Assembly: GCA_003952965.2 (NCBI GenBank)
Contig: CM025856.1
Coordinates: 558,797 to 622,796, forward strand
Direction of reading: 5' to 3'
Source of the DNA: Morella rubra
Lineage: Eukaryota; Streptophyta; Magnoliopsida; Fagales; Myricaceae
DNA: 64,000 bases
Shown: positions 35,502 through 47,348 of the stretch, piece after piece
How the letters are laid out: every line of letters begins with the position of its first letter
Numbering within the stretch: position 1 is the stretch's first letter
The notes under the pieces: generated by a model
The model's input: the letters and a program-made list of their open reading frames with translations, nothing else
What the model was told of the DNA's origin: nothing
Databases searched by the model: none
Program-made: the position numbers and the translations under genes

Positions 35502-36251
35502 TCATTTTCTGATATTTCTTGATTTCCGTTTAACTGATCTGACTAAGGTTGAGAGATCATCCTGCCGCCCCGTTTCCGGCACACCTGCATATTGCACTTT
35601 CTTATCTTTCTTCGCCATCGTACTATTTGTGGGCAACTGGGCTTGCTTGGACTTCATCTTAATTGATTTAACTAACGAAGCTAACTCATGCTTCTCTTTC
35701 TTCTTTGATGGCAAAACATCAGATTTGACTTGCTCATCCTTATTTGACTGAACCTCGTCAGATTGAAACGCTGATGTCGTCGATAACTTCAAATGTTCCC
35801 TTTCTGTTATTTCTTGCCTGTTCTGCTTTAACTGTGTTAACTGCCGAGAAAAAGCTGCACACCTGTGACATTAAAAGTCGGTTTTTTAGCACCTAATTTA
35901 AGCCAAGTTATTAACAACCAATATATAGGGCAATAATTTTACGATATTTTGGAAGATACAGATGAATAACCCAAATAGATCTATACAGAAGTTCATAGTC
36001 TGAAATGTCAGGATCATCAAACTTTCTTTAAAATACACGGGTATAAACATGTCATGTCACATGGGTTAATCATCGTGCAAATCACAGAATCCTAGTAGAG
36101 ACAAATAGCCATAAGAATATTGGACCATATACCACAGTGCTCCCTCTCTTCTATTTTTTTAGATCATGGTGACTTTTTCAATGGATGCAATAATCACAGG
36201 AAAAATTACACACTGCACAGAAGATACCTTTTGAACTCAGGAGCTGTAGGA
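35502..36251 (-). CDS. Unrecognised minus-strand gene, last two exons, cut by gap
   Basis: The last exon runs from 35862 (after a TGTCACAG acceptor on the minus strand) to the stop at 35502. A preceding exon is visible from the N gap edge (36251) to 36228, ending before a GTATCT donor. Their phases join cleanly, giving PTAPEFKR then CAAFSRQLTQLKQNRQE. The tail is hydrophilic and Lys/Ser-rich with two similar short blocks, LASLVKSIKMKSK and LSTLVRSVKRKSR. I do not recognise the family; the basic tail would fit a nuclear or nucleolar protein, but that is a guess. The 5' part is hidden by the gap. Confidence 0.6.
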
Positions 36252-37251
36252 NNNNNNNNNNNNNNNNNNNNNNNNNNNNNNNNNNNNNNNNNNNNNNNNN
36301 NNNNNNNNNNNNNNNNNNNNNNNNNNNNNNNNNNNNNNNNNNNNNNNNNNNNNNNNNNNNNNNNNNNNNNNNNNNNNNNNNNNNNNNNNNNNNNNNNNNN
36401 NNNNNNNNNNNNNNNNNNNNNNNNNNNNNNNNNNNNNNNNNNNNNNNNNNNNNNNNNNNNNNNNNNNNNNNNNNNNNNNNNNNNNNNNNNNNNNNNNNNN
36501 NNNNNNNNNNNNNNNNNNNNNNNNNNNNNNNNNNNNNNNNNNNNNNNNNNNNNNNNNNNNNNNNNNNNNNNNNNNNNNNNNNNNNNNNNNNNNNNNNNNN
36601 NNNNNNNNNNNNNNNNNNNNNNNNNNNNNNNNNNNNNNNNNNNNNNNNNNNNNNNNNNNNNNNNNNNNNNNNNNNNNNNNNNNNNNNNNNNNNNNNNNNN
36701 NNNNNNNNNNNNNNNNNNNNNNNNNNNNNNNNNNNNNNNNNNNNNNNNNNNNNNNNNNNNNNNNNNNNNNNNNNNNNNNNNNNNNNNNNNNNNNNNNNNN
36801 NNNNNNNNNNNNNNNNNNNNNNNNNNNNNNNNNNNNNNNNNNNNNNNNNNNNNNNNNNNNNNNNNNNNNNNNNNNNNNNNNNNNNNNNNNNNNNNNNNNN
36901 NNNNNNNNNNNNNNNNNNNNNNNNNNNNNNNNNNNNNNNNNNNNNNNNNNNNNNNNNNNNNNNNNNNNNNNNNNNNNNNNNNNNNNNNNNNNNNNNNNNN
37001 NNNNNNNNNNNNNNNNNNNNNNNNNNNNNNNNNNNNNNNNNNNNNNNNNNNNNNNNNNNNNNNNNNNNNNNNNNNNNNNNNNNNNNNNNNNNNNNNNNNN
37101 NNNNNNNNNNNNNNNNNNNNNNNNNNNNNNNNNNNNNNNNNNNNNNNNNNNNNNNNNNNNNNNNNNNNNNNNNNNNNNNNNNNNNNNNNNNNNNNNNNNN
37201 NNNNNNNNNNNNNNNNNNNNNNNNNNNNNNNNNNNNNNNNNNNNNNNNNNN
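36252..37251. other. Assembly gap, 1000 N
   Basis: Exactly 1000 N, a round placeholder, so the true size is unknown. All open frames crossing it are artefacts. Confidence 0.98.
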
Positions 37252-38664
37252 ATGTAAGAAATTGATATATCCGGGCAGCATGTAATAAGGTCCACAATTG
37301 TATTATAAATCCCGCATAGAGAGAGAATATGGGAAAGAAAAGTCAGAGGGAATCCTACAGATCTTATTTATGAGTGCCCATTCGCCAAACACCTTATCAG
37401 TTCATACAAAAATAATCTTGATTTTTTTTACTTAACCAATTTTGAATTTAGATTAGCTGATTTTTAACAAATTCCTTTGTTGTCCAACTTCTTTTAAGTA
37501 TTTTCATTTCTGTAAAAGCTGTTTAATTTACTGTTTATCTTAACAGCTATTGCACATAAATAATTGAACAAAAAAAAAAAACTAATAGAAACAACTAATA
37601 AAATATGAAAAAGGGTAAATTGTTTCCTCTATTTCTGCTGAAATTTAATTGCCTCTCTTTTTGTGCGAGATATACTTGCTTAACATAAAAAAATTGAACA
37701 AATTTGCATTCAAAATAATACTAAAATTGTTCAATCCAGATGTAATTGAAAGCCCATAAATTATCTGTTAGTGTTTGGATGTAAAATTTTAATAAATTTT
37801 TGTATTGGTATTAAAAAATAGGTAGTATTGAATCGGTGAATAAAAGATAAAAGTAAAAGTAAAAGTAAAAGTAAAATTTTAATGTGTGTTTGTAAAGGTA
37901 AAATTTTAATAAAATTTTATTAAAATTTTTTTAGCAGAAAATCTATGTTAAAAAAAATTTTTTTAGCAGTGATCATCTTGCATAGAAGTTTCTCAGTTTT
38001 GCTGTTTGGTCACTGATTTTATGTTATATACAGTTGAGGCCAGTCAATATTGTCAATGCTTCTCAATGTGAACCTCCTAAGTATTTGTTTTTGACAAGAA
38101 GAGTCTCATACCGTGGGGCACAGTATAAAGAGTTCCTTGTGGGACAAGGAACTCGAGGGTGCGAAACAGAGAGGAAACAATTTAGCTGGTTTTCTTCAAA
38201 GCCTCCCCTGGCTTCGTCTTTGGATAGATAAAACCTGCATCTGAATCTTCTGTGTTTATTCCCAAAGATTTAATTATTCCAAGTTGGTGTATCTTAACTT
38301 TTGTTTAACTGAGAAATAGGTAAGCTGAATTGGATTAGAAAATTGGCAAGCACAATGATTCCTTTCCATGGCAGATAAACTCGAAAATTGATGTTCTAAA
38401 GCCAGACAAAACTGTAATCTCACTGCAATAAGACAATAACTGCACCATAAATCTTAAAAAGAAAAAAAGGCAACTCTTTTGATTGACTTTCACCATCCCG
38501 GTCTCCAAAATAAATTGCTCCTACACAGCTCCCAACTAATGCAGAAACAGCCTTCCACGATGTGCGGGCCCTGTAATTGTGCACCACATGTCTTATCTGC
38601 CAATGAAGGGAAAATTCATTTTCTTCTTCAACTTTTGGCAGCTTTCTTATATTTTGACTTTTCC
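37252..38664. other. Intergenic between the gap and the bark-storage-like gene
   Basis: AT-rich, with a four-to-five-unit AAAAGT tandem repeat at about 37850-37880. Upstream exons of the minus-strand gene may lie here, but none could be placed. A plus-strand open frame at 38034-38231 has no recognisable content. Confidence 0.4.
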
Positions 38665-38681
38665 TATATATATATATATAT
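38665..38681 (+). promoter_or_regulatory. Possible TATA region of the bark-storage-like gene
   Basis: An uninterrupted TA run 170-187 bp before the ATG could serve as a TATA box with a leader of about 140 bp. It could equally be a neutral dinucleotide repeat. Confidence 0.35.
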
Positions 38682-38851
38682 CTACTCTGTCATGACCTTC
38701 CTTATTGAGACTCACCCTCCAAAAGACGCATGCTTATGAATTTGATCGAACTCTGATATTCTTGTTTCACGTCTCTGTTTACTCTGTCTCTATATTTCTT
38801 TCCCTTCGCCACTGAAGAGGGGCGTGGACTTTGGGTTCTGGGAAGGGAACG

Positions 38852-41526
38852 ATGGTCAGCTGTTTGAGGATGGTATTGCTCAGTTTCGTTGTCCTGGTTA
38901 TGGGGTTTAGTAGCAGAGCCTATGGAGCGATTTCTCATGATACAACGAAAAAGATAGATAGAATAAATAAGAAGGGTCCGTACTTTGGCATTGTGGTGCC
39001 AAACTCCTTTGAGATGGACCCTCTTCTCCAGTCTCCGAGCTTTGTGGCCGATGAAAAGTTTCCCTACTTGGACTTTTCAGGTAAATATGGATTTCAGTTC
39101 AGTCTGTATTGCCTGGTCAATGAAATTTGTTATTTGCTTTACAAGTTCATCTCTCAGTTTCTGCTTGATGGGGTTGAACCGTTCAGTTTGGGCTACTTTT
39201 TCCGCTTTACATATCAGTCTTCCTTGCAAACCATTTTCTTATCTTCTCTTTTTTGAATATTTTCCATTTAAAATAATACTGTCTTCGTTTGAAGAACTAA
39301 CTCTCATGATTCCACCGTGATGCGACTCTCCCAGCGGAATTTGGACATCTTTTTCCCTAGAAAAGAAAAAAAGGAGAGTAGAAGGACAAATAAAAGGATC
39401 TTTGATCTGAAAATAATTGCCTCTTCAAAATTTGTCCACAGGAAAAAGGTTTCGATTTGGAGAGCTCGGAAATGAGAAGGTTATAGTTGTCATGACGGGA
39501 TTGAGCATGGTATGGAGATGTGAAATCCTAGTTTCCACAATTTTTTCCCCTCTGTTTCATGATATTTGGAGTTGATAGACAACAGGTGCTAAAAGATTTG
39601 CCACACATTTTCTGGTTTGACTAGCTTAACGCAGGTATAACCACACAACTACTACTGAGTCTATTCAAGGTGAAAGGCATTGTGCACTATGGCATTGCTG
39701 GAAATGCGAATCCTGATCTCCAAATCGGAGATGTGACTATCCCTCAGTATTGGGCTCACACTGGCCTTTGGAATTGGCAGGTACTAGAAAGTTATGATTT
39801 CAGCTTCTGTAATCTGTCTCTCCATGTTCTTTTTTTTTGGTTTTGGGATAGGAAACTGATTTCAGTAAGAAAACCCTTTTCCACCATCTCCTTGGCAATT
39901 TTAATGAAGAAAACAGAGTTTGGTATTGGCTCAAGGAGAATCAAAGAGAGTGAATCGTGAAGTTCTTCCACTATGGACTTCAGATATCATAAATGTCCCC
40001 CAAGTGTAGAGGGCGAACTGAATGAGTGCTCTGAAGAGGAGCAAATAAAACAAGAAGTTGGGTAGGCAAACTGTATGGGTGCCCTACACGTAAGCAAATA
40101 AAAACAGTATCTAACTTGGATTTTGAGAGGGAGAAGGGGAAGGGGGTGCATAACCTAGGAAGAAGAGCCTTTTTCAAAAAATTTCAGATTGAGCATATCC
40201 GAGGAAAAACATTTTCAATGTTTCAAAAGCTCAGCCTCTTTGCTTAGTATATATATATGCTCAAGTGTCTTCCGAAGTGCCCGAGGGCAAAGTTCCAGAA
40301 TAAGAAAAGGGAAAAATACCCATTCTCCTGCAAAGCATATGCGAAGTGTGGGTTCATCTGCAGTCCACGCTTGATATAAGATTCTTTAACACCAACCCTT
40401 TTCAATTCTCTATCTTTTTGCGTACTTTTAACTTCAACGCAGTATTGGAAAATGGTCCAAGTAAGAAGCACAAATTCCTCTTCTTCTTTTTTTAGAACTT
40501 ACTCCGTTTACCTTGATACACGAGCACTGGAGAAGACTTGATTGTCCATTGAATCTATCTTTATCTGTTAGCTGGTAGCTGTTACACCAGCAATGGCCTA
40601 CATTTTGGTATGTGAAAGTAATATTTCAAGATATTATTCACTGCGTGAGAAGAAAATGTCTTAACAAATCTCTTCTTATGTTACAATTGAAGGCGAAACT
40701 GAGAGGAGTTTGAAAACTTTGAGCGGCTACTATTATTCTAATATGCCTAGCCACGCTGCATACTCTGCTTTTCCTCATTACAGTTTCTGCCGTAGGGTAA
40801 ACTATATCAGCAACTCTTCATTCTTTTTTCCTCATGAAATGTAATCAGAGGTATGGAGATGGGCCAAAGGATGAATTGGCCTTGGAATCTAGTGGAGACT
40901 ACACGAGAAAAATTGGTTACCTTGAATTCAGTGACTACAGCAATGGAACTGCAAATGGGAAGCCTGTGGGGAATTTTCTGAACAATGTTTGGTACCAACC
41001 GGAGGAGATCTTCCCGGTTTATGGAACACCTGAAGTTAGGCAGCATGCGTTCTGGGTTCCAGTCGACAAGCATTACTTCAAACTTGCAAAGAAACTCGAG
41101 GTAAACAAGCTTCATCTCATGCACCATCAGTATGTTTCATGTGAAATGTTCGCTGCAAGGAAATTCTGAATTCATTTTTGTCATCAGGACTTGAAGTTGG
41201 GGAGCTGTGTCAACACAACTTGTCTTCCAAGAGCACCAATGGTTGTGAGGGTGAAAAGAGGGGTGAGTGCTAATGTCTTCGTGGACAACAGTGCGTACAG
41301 ATCATACCTGAATACAAAATTTAATGCTACTCCAATCGACATGGAGAGTGCTGCGATTGCTTTGGTCTGTCTGCAACAGAAGACACCTTTCATTGCTATT
41401 AGGTCTCTGTCTGATTTGGCCGGCGGTGGGTCTGCTTTGTCCAATGAAGCTGGCATCTTCTCCTCATTGGCAGCTCAAAATGCCGTAGATGCTGTAGTTA
41501 GATTCATCGCTGTGTTGCTTTCATAG
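38852..41526 (+). CDS. Bark storage protein A-like, phosphorylase superfamily
   Basis: A member of the plant bark/vegetative storage protein family with a PNP/UDP phosphorylase fold. Relatives act as seasonal nitrogen stores in trees, and the fold is that of nucleoside phosphorylases and nucleosidases. Five exons: 38852-39080, 39442-39509, 39625-39780, 40849-41100 and 41188-41526, summing to 1044 bases (347 codons plus stop), all GT-AG. Residues 1-26 form a signal peptide (MVSCLRMVLLSFVVLVMGF). Family blocks: GIVVPNSFEMDPLL, MTGLSMLNAGITTQLLL, VHYGIAGNANPDLQIGDVTI, NATPIDMESAAIALVC and IRSLSDLAGGGS. The last two match the substrate-pocket Met-Glu and the catalytic Asp region of the superfamily. 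Whether it is enzymatically active cannot be told. The copia element begins 22 bp after its stop codon. Confidence 0.88.
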
Positions 41527-41542
41527 GCTTATATTCTTTTCT

Positions 41543-41547
41543 GCATT
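41543..41547. repeat. Left target-site duplication of the copia element
   Basis: GCATT before the left LTR, repeated at 46449-46453 after the right LTR. Confidence 0.85.
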
Positions 41548-41811
41548 TGATGAATATAACAGAGCTTTCTCATGAGTACTTCCAAGTTCCAGATTCCTAT
41601 TCTAGAAGACTCAAGATACTCGAAGACGCTTGTTTATTTCCAGCTGTACTCTCTTGTTATACAGCTGTTAGCAGTCTGTAATTATTTTAGTTTTACCGCT
41701 CATTTTAGAGCTCGATTACTTTGTATATAAATAGCAGATCTATCAGAGTAAAATAAACAAGCTGGTTAACACCACAATACGCTATCTCCTTTTACTTTTA
41801 CTCTGTTAACA
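41548..41811 (+). repeat. Left LTR of the copia element
   Basis: It starts TGATGAATATAACAG and ends CTGTTAACA. A TATATAAATA promoter box lies at 41724-41733, so the LTR could also influence RNA ends of the gene upstream. Confidence 0.9.
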
Positions 41812-41822
41812 TGGTATCAGAG
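41812..41822 (+). other. Primer-binding site, initiator Met tRNA type
   Basis: TGGTATCAGAG directly after the left LTR is complementary to the 3' end of plant initiator methionine tRNA, the usual copia primer. Confidence 0.85.
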
Positions 41823-41863
41823 GACTAAAACCATCTCCGCACCTCTGATTTCTTACCTTCCAA

Positions 41864-42853
41864 ATGACCAACTCTCGAATCATTGATGATCCTACCAATC
41901 CTTACTATATGCACCATGGCGATAGCTCATCTAGTATTCTAGTTTCTCACCACTGATTGGAGAGAATTATAATGCATGGAAAAGAGCAATGACAATTGCA
42001 TTGAATGTAAAGAACAAGTTGGGCTTTGTTACATGGCGTGATGCACAAACTGTTGCCTTCGAATGCGATGTTCGTTCACTGGAACAGATGCAATATGATG
42101 GTGTTATCCTGGTTAGGTAATTCTTTATCTAAGGATATCGCTAGTTCTGTCCTTTACATTGATTCGGCCAAAGAGCTTTGGGATGAATTGAAAGATAGGT
42201 ATTCTGAGAGTAATGGACCTAGAATCTTTCAATTACAGAGATCAATTTCTTCGTTGAAGCAAGGTCAGTTAAATGTCAGTACCTATTTCACAAAAATGAA
42301 GAGCTTGTGGGATGAACTTATGAATTTCAAACCACAGCCTATCTGTAAATGTGATCCGGCATGCAACTGTGGCGTGATTAAATCCTTAATGGATTACCAC
42401 CATCAGGAGCAAGTGATTCAGTTTCTCAGTGGACTTAATGACTCCTATTCTGCAATACGGGAGGAATTTCTTCTACTTGATCCTTTGCCTCCTCTTAATA
42501 AAGTGTATGCAATGGTGCACACTCAAGAGAGACAGAAAGGCCTCTCATTACCAGCTGAAATAGAGGTTGAAGCTTCAGCAATGGTGAGCCGATCTTATCT
42601 TGTTCCACAATACCGTGGAAATCAACAGCCATATCAGAAGAGGGACAGACCGATTTGCAGTCATTGTGGAATGACTGGACACACTGTCGACAAGTGTTAT
42701 AAACTCCATGGATATCCTCCTGGATATAAGCATGGAAAGATTCAATCTGGACCAGCAGCACACCAAGTCTCTGGTTATTTTCCAGAATCTTCTTCAACAA
42801 CTGGTGATGATCCTCCAGTACCGCAGCCTCAATTTCCTTTTTCATGGGAGTAA
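41864..42853 (+). pseudogene. copia gag, frameshifted
   Basis: A start at 41864 (MTNSRIIDDPTNPYYMHHGD) soon loses frame near 41945. The main open frame then runs from about 42100 to 42853. It contains a copia gag (UBN2-type) segment and a CCHC zinc knuckle, CSHCGMTGHTVDKC, at about 42656-42697. Gag proteins form the particle that packages the element's RNA. Confidence 0.8.
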
Positions 42854-42919
42854 TGTGATCAACTGCTTCTTCTTCTTCAGTCACAAGGAAATCAGTCTCC
42901 CATACATCAAGCCAATGTT

Positions 42920-45900
42920 GTGAAAGTTCCTTCTACTGACTCTCTTTTGAGCTCAGTAGGTATTCACATCACTTGTACCACTTTATCCTCCAAATTATCC
43001 TCAGTTTCTTGGATTATTGATTCAGGAGCAACAGATTATATTGTTTACTCACCATCTTTCTTTACATCTGATATTTCTGTTATCAATACGAAAGTCAGAT
43101 TACCTAATGGAGATTCTGTTCTAGTAACTCATATAGGTTCAGTTCAACTCTCCGATTCCCTCTTGTCAACCCGAGTTCTTTGTGTCCCTTCATTTCAGTT
43201 CAATTTAATATCTGTCAGTCAATTAACTCGGTCAAATGACTACTGCCTTCTCATGATTTATGGATTTTGTCTTATCCAGGACCAGTCCTCATGGAAGATG
43301 ATTGGATTATGTGAAGCACGACAAGGCTTGTACTACCTTGTGCAACCTTCTTATCCTGCTTCTTTACAATCTACCAATTCTCATGTTCTCCCTTTCAATT
43401 CTACTATTTGCAATTCCATTTTCAATTTCCATAAATCTACTGATCTTGATCTGTGGCATTGTCGTTTAGGACATGCCTCTGTCAATCGAATTAGCACTTT
43501 GCATAGTATGTTTCCTTTTATTCAATCTAATAAAGTTCACTGCAGTTCTTGTCACTATGCAAAGCAACATAGGTTGCCTTTTCCTCTTAGCACCACCTGC
43601 TCCATCACATTTTTTATCTTATTCATATCGACATTTGGGGTCCTGTATCTACCAAATCTTTAACTGGTTGTCAGTATTTCTTAACAATAGTCGATGACCA
43701 TTCCAAATGTACTTGGGTCTATTTGATGAAACAAAAATTAGAGATCCGATCCCTTCTTATCTCCTTCATTCAGTATGTTAAAACTCATTTTAACACCAAA
43801 GTCAAGACCGTACGTTCTGACAATGGTGCTGAGTTTTCTATGCCTTCCTTTTATTCTTCCAAAGGCATTACACATCAAACTAGCTCGTTGCAACTCCTCA
43901 ACAAAATGGAGTTGTTGAACGCAAGCATAGGCACATTCTCAATGTAGCAAGAGCCATGCAGTTTCAATCAAATCTTCCCTTAAAATTTTGGGGAGAATGT
44001 ATACTCACTGCCACCTATATTCTCAATCAGATTCCTACACTCTCCTTAGAAATAGATCTCCTTTTAAGTGTCTTTTCAACAAAATTCCTTCCTACTCTCA
44101 TTTTAAGATTTTTGGCTGTTTATGTTATGCCTCTACTCTTACACATAACAGACAAAAATTTGATTCAAGAGCTTGACAGTGTCTCTTTCTAGGCTATCCC
44201 TTTGGGGTCAAAGCTTACAAGCTTTATGATCTCACTACTCATAGCCTCTTCTATTCCCGAGATGTCGTGTTCTATGAAACTATTTTTCCATATAAGACTA
44301 TTCCTTTTTCCAATTCTACTCCTTTACTTGTTCCTATTTCTCTGCCACCTGATTTTTCCTTCCGCAATTCTCAGCCTCTAGATACTCCTTTAGACATCTC
44401 TGATTCTTTCCCTTCACCTATTTTCAGATCTTGTATCCCCTGACATTTCTTCTACCGTTCCTCCACCATCACAGTCCTCGTACTTCCACTAGACCTAAAA
44501 GACCTCCAGCTTATCTCCATGATTACCATTGTAATCTCCTTTCTTCAAATACCCTTCTTTCTCAACCTGGCAAACCATATCCCATTTCTAATGTTCTGTC
44601 ATATGATAATCTTTCACCTCTGCACAAACATTTCATTCTTTCCATTTCCACTGAATCTGAACCCACAACTTATCTTCAAGCTTCCAAAAATCCTAAGTGG
44701 TGTGATGCTATGCAAGCTGAATTGAAAGCTCTAGAGGATACTCACACTTGGTCTTTGGTTGATCTACCACCCGGGAAAGCTGCTATTGGTTGTAAATAGG
44801 TTTACCGAATTAAATAAAAGGCCGATGGAAGTGTTGAGAGATACAAAGCTAGGCTTGTCGCAAAGGGATATACACAAATTGAGGGCCTTGATTATGTTGA
44901 CACATTTTCTCCGGTTGCCAAATTGACATCAGTACGTGTATTGCTTGCCTTAGCTATTGCCAATTCATGGTTTTTATCACAATTGGACATCAACAACGCT
45001 TTTTTACATGGAGACCTTCCTGAAGAGGTCTATATGCAGATTCCACCTGGTTATTCTCCAACTGCTTCTTCATAAGTTTGCAAGCTTCAAAAATCACTTT
45101 ATGGTTTAAAGCAAGCCTCTAGACAGTGGTTTTCCAAGTTATCATCATTTCTGGTTTCACATTATTCTCTTTTCATTAAAGTTCGTGATTCTCAGTTCAT
45201 GGCTTTATTGATCTATGTTGATGATATCTTAATTACTAGTACTGATTCTTCCTCTATCATTACTATTAAGGACTTGCTACATTAGAAGTTCAAGATAAAA
45301 GATCTTGGAACTCCTAAGTTCTTCCTTGGCATTGAGATTGCTAGATCTTCAAAGGGGATTTCCATTTGTCAACGTAAATATGTGCTGGATCTCCTTGAGG
45401 AACAAGATTTCTTGGTTGCAAATCAGCTCCTACGCCTCTTGAGCAACATCAGAAATTTTCCCTTGACAATGGTGATTTATTGCCCGATGCCAGTTCCTAT
45501 TGCAGATTGGTTGGAAAATTACTTTACCTCACCATTACTTGGCCTGATCTCTCTCATTCTGTCCACATTCTTACCCAGTTTATGGACAAACCCCGAAGCT
45601 CTCATCTTGCTGCCTGTCATCATGTTCTTGCTACTTAAAATCAAGTCCAGGCCAAGGGTTGTTCTAATCCTCTGATTTTGATTTACAACTTAACGCTTTC
45701 TGTGATTCGGATTGGGCAGGATGCCCTGATACTCGCAGGTCCCTCATTTGCTTTTGCGTCTTCCTTGGTCCCTCTCTCATTTCATGGCACTGCAAGAAAT
45801 AAAATATCGTATCTCGTTCTTCTGTGAGTCAAAATATCGCGCCATGGCTAGCACTTATTGTGAACTTCAATGGTTGGTTTATCTCTTAGCAGATTTTCGA

Positions 45901-46167
45901 ATCCCACATACTAAACCAGCCTTGTTGTTCTGTGATAACAAATCCGCCCTCCACATGGCTGCTAATCCCACATTTCATGAAAGGACAAAGCACATTGACT
46001 TAGACTGCCACTTTGTCCGTGAGAAGATTCATAGTAAGCTCATTCACCCGTTACATGTCTCTACCACTCACCAGCTCAGTGACGTTTTTACCAAGCAGCT
46101 TGGGATCACACAGTTTCGTACTCTCCTTGCCAAGATGGGTGTCCACGATCTTTACACTCCATCTTGA
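42920..46167 (+). pseudogene. copia pol, multiple frameshifts and stops
   Basis: Order of recognisable parts: aspartic protease (IIDSGATDY, about 43011), GAG-pre-integrase (LWHCRLGHAS, about 43450), integrase core pieces (43560-44200), reverse transcriptase ([13 protein letters not shown], about 44840; [13 protein letters not shown], about 45003; YVDD at 45214-45225), and RNase H (CDNKSALHMAANPTFHERTK, about 45930). It breaks near 43590-43720, 43900, 44190, 44450, 44799, 45075, 45283 and 45400. This order (integrase before reverse transcriptase) defines Ty1/copia. Confidence 0.85.
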
Positions 46168-46173
46168 GGGGGG

Positions 46174-46448
46174 TGATGAATATAACAGAATATAACAGGG
46201 CTTTCTCATGAGTACTTCCAAGTTCCAGATTCCTATTCTAGAAGATTCAAGATACTCGAAGAAGCTTATTTATTTCTAGCTGTACTCTCTTGTTATACAG
46301 CTGTTAGCAGTCTGTAATTATTTTAGTTTTACCGCTCATTTTAGAGCTCGATTACTTTGTATATAAATAGCAGATCTATCAGAGTAAAATAAACAAGCTG
46401 GTTAACACCACAATATGCTATCTCCTTTTACTCTTGACTCTGCTAACA
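46174..46448 (+). repeat. Right LTR of the copia element
   Basis: It starts TGATGAATATAACAGAATAT and ends CTGCTAACA. A polypurine tract (GAGGGGGG) precedes it. It is longer than the left LTR mainly by a duplicated AATATAACAG unit near its start. Confidence 0.9.
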
Positions 46449-46453
46449 GCATT

Positions 46454-47348
46454 GGCACCATCTGTCTTATTCATCGAGATGCTATAGTTAGAATCTCCAT
46501 TGGTGTCCCAATTATATCAATAACTGATTGGCCGACACGAATGTCGAAGCTTTCAAGAACACGTAATTTGACATGCTAATTTAAAGGTCTCACTTGAAGA
46601 TTTCCCGACAAATTATCTCCCTCAACTAATTTTTTTACTATTTACTAATCAATTTCGATTCAAGAAATTGAGAAACATGTTCATGTAGCATTCTGAGGAT
46701 CAGCTTCTTGCTCTCAAAATTATCATCAGCTTCTTCACATGGTATATAATCCAAGCTCTAGCCTCTTAAAGTTGATGCCAGTGGTTGCTAGGTTGTCGCA
46801 ACTGCAAATGAAAAGCTAGTCTTTGGTCGCATCTGCAATGGACGCTTCCTGGTTAGAACCTAAAGAATGGCTTCATTGTCCCCTCGTTGCCCCCAAGCAG
46901 AAAAGCTACAATGTCTTCGCCTTAAGGCCTTGCGACATTCCCTTACATTTGGAAGGTGGGGTGCATCCTAGACGACTAGATGAACTGTGTGGGCATGAAG
47001 ATTAAGATTACCGCGTGTTCATGATGTATTGGTTTTGCGAAGATGATAACTAAATAGAAAACAGAGGCATGCAGCTGTAAACTACAGCATCAGCCATTGT
47101 GGAAGCAGGGGAAACTTTAAATAAAGGATAGGCCGGCCAAATCGGCAAAGGTGAATGGCTTTTAACTCAACTCTAAGGCTTTTGGAATTTCATTTGTCTC
47201 GAAACCTCATAGTCATCCACGAGGACCTCGACCGAGTCATTTCAGAAGGGCCGTCCACCATCTGTTCTGGTTAAAAACCGAAAAACAGAACTGTAAGCCC
47301 AAAACCAAACCCCTCACAAAAGTTTTCCACTGCAAAACTTGTAGTGCC
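46454..47348. other. Intergenic between the copia element and LIN
   Basis: The first bases probably continue the 3' untranslated region of the bark-storage-like gene. No gene was recognised; the open frame at 46823-47005 has no known motif. The last part is the leader and promoter of the ligase gene; no clear TATA box was seen. Confidence 0.45.

Larger units (their letters stand above)
41548..46448 (+). mobile_element. Ty1/copia LTR retrotransposon, degenerate
   Basis: A complete but decayed element of 4901 bp: left LTR 41548-41811, primer-binding site, gag, then protease, integrase, reverse transcriptase and RNase H in copia order, polypurine tract and right LTR 46174-46448, flanked by GCATT. 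The coding region has several frameshifts and in-frame stops, so it cannot move by itself. The LTRs differ by about ten substitutions by eye plus a 10-bp duplication in the right one, so the insertion is fairly old on a plant-retroelement scale. It lies in the probable 3' untranslated region of the bark-storage-like gene, in the same orientation. Confidence 0.93.

Noticed and set aside
36120-37297. Several very long open frames spanning the N stretch
   Set aside because: They consist almost wholly of unknown residues from the 1000 N; only a few flanking codons are real.
38034-38231. 65-codon plus-strand frame before the bark-storage-like gene
   Set aside because: No recognisable motif and no supporting splice context or neighbour; plausible by chance.
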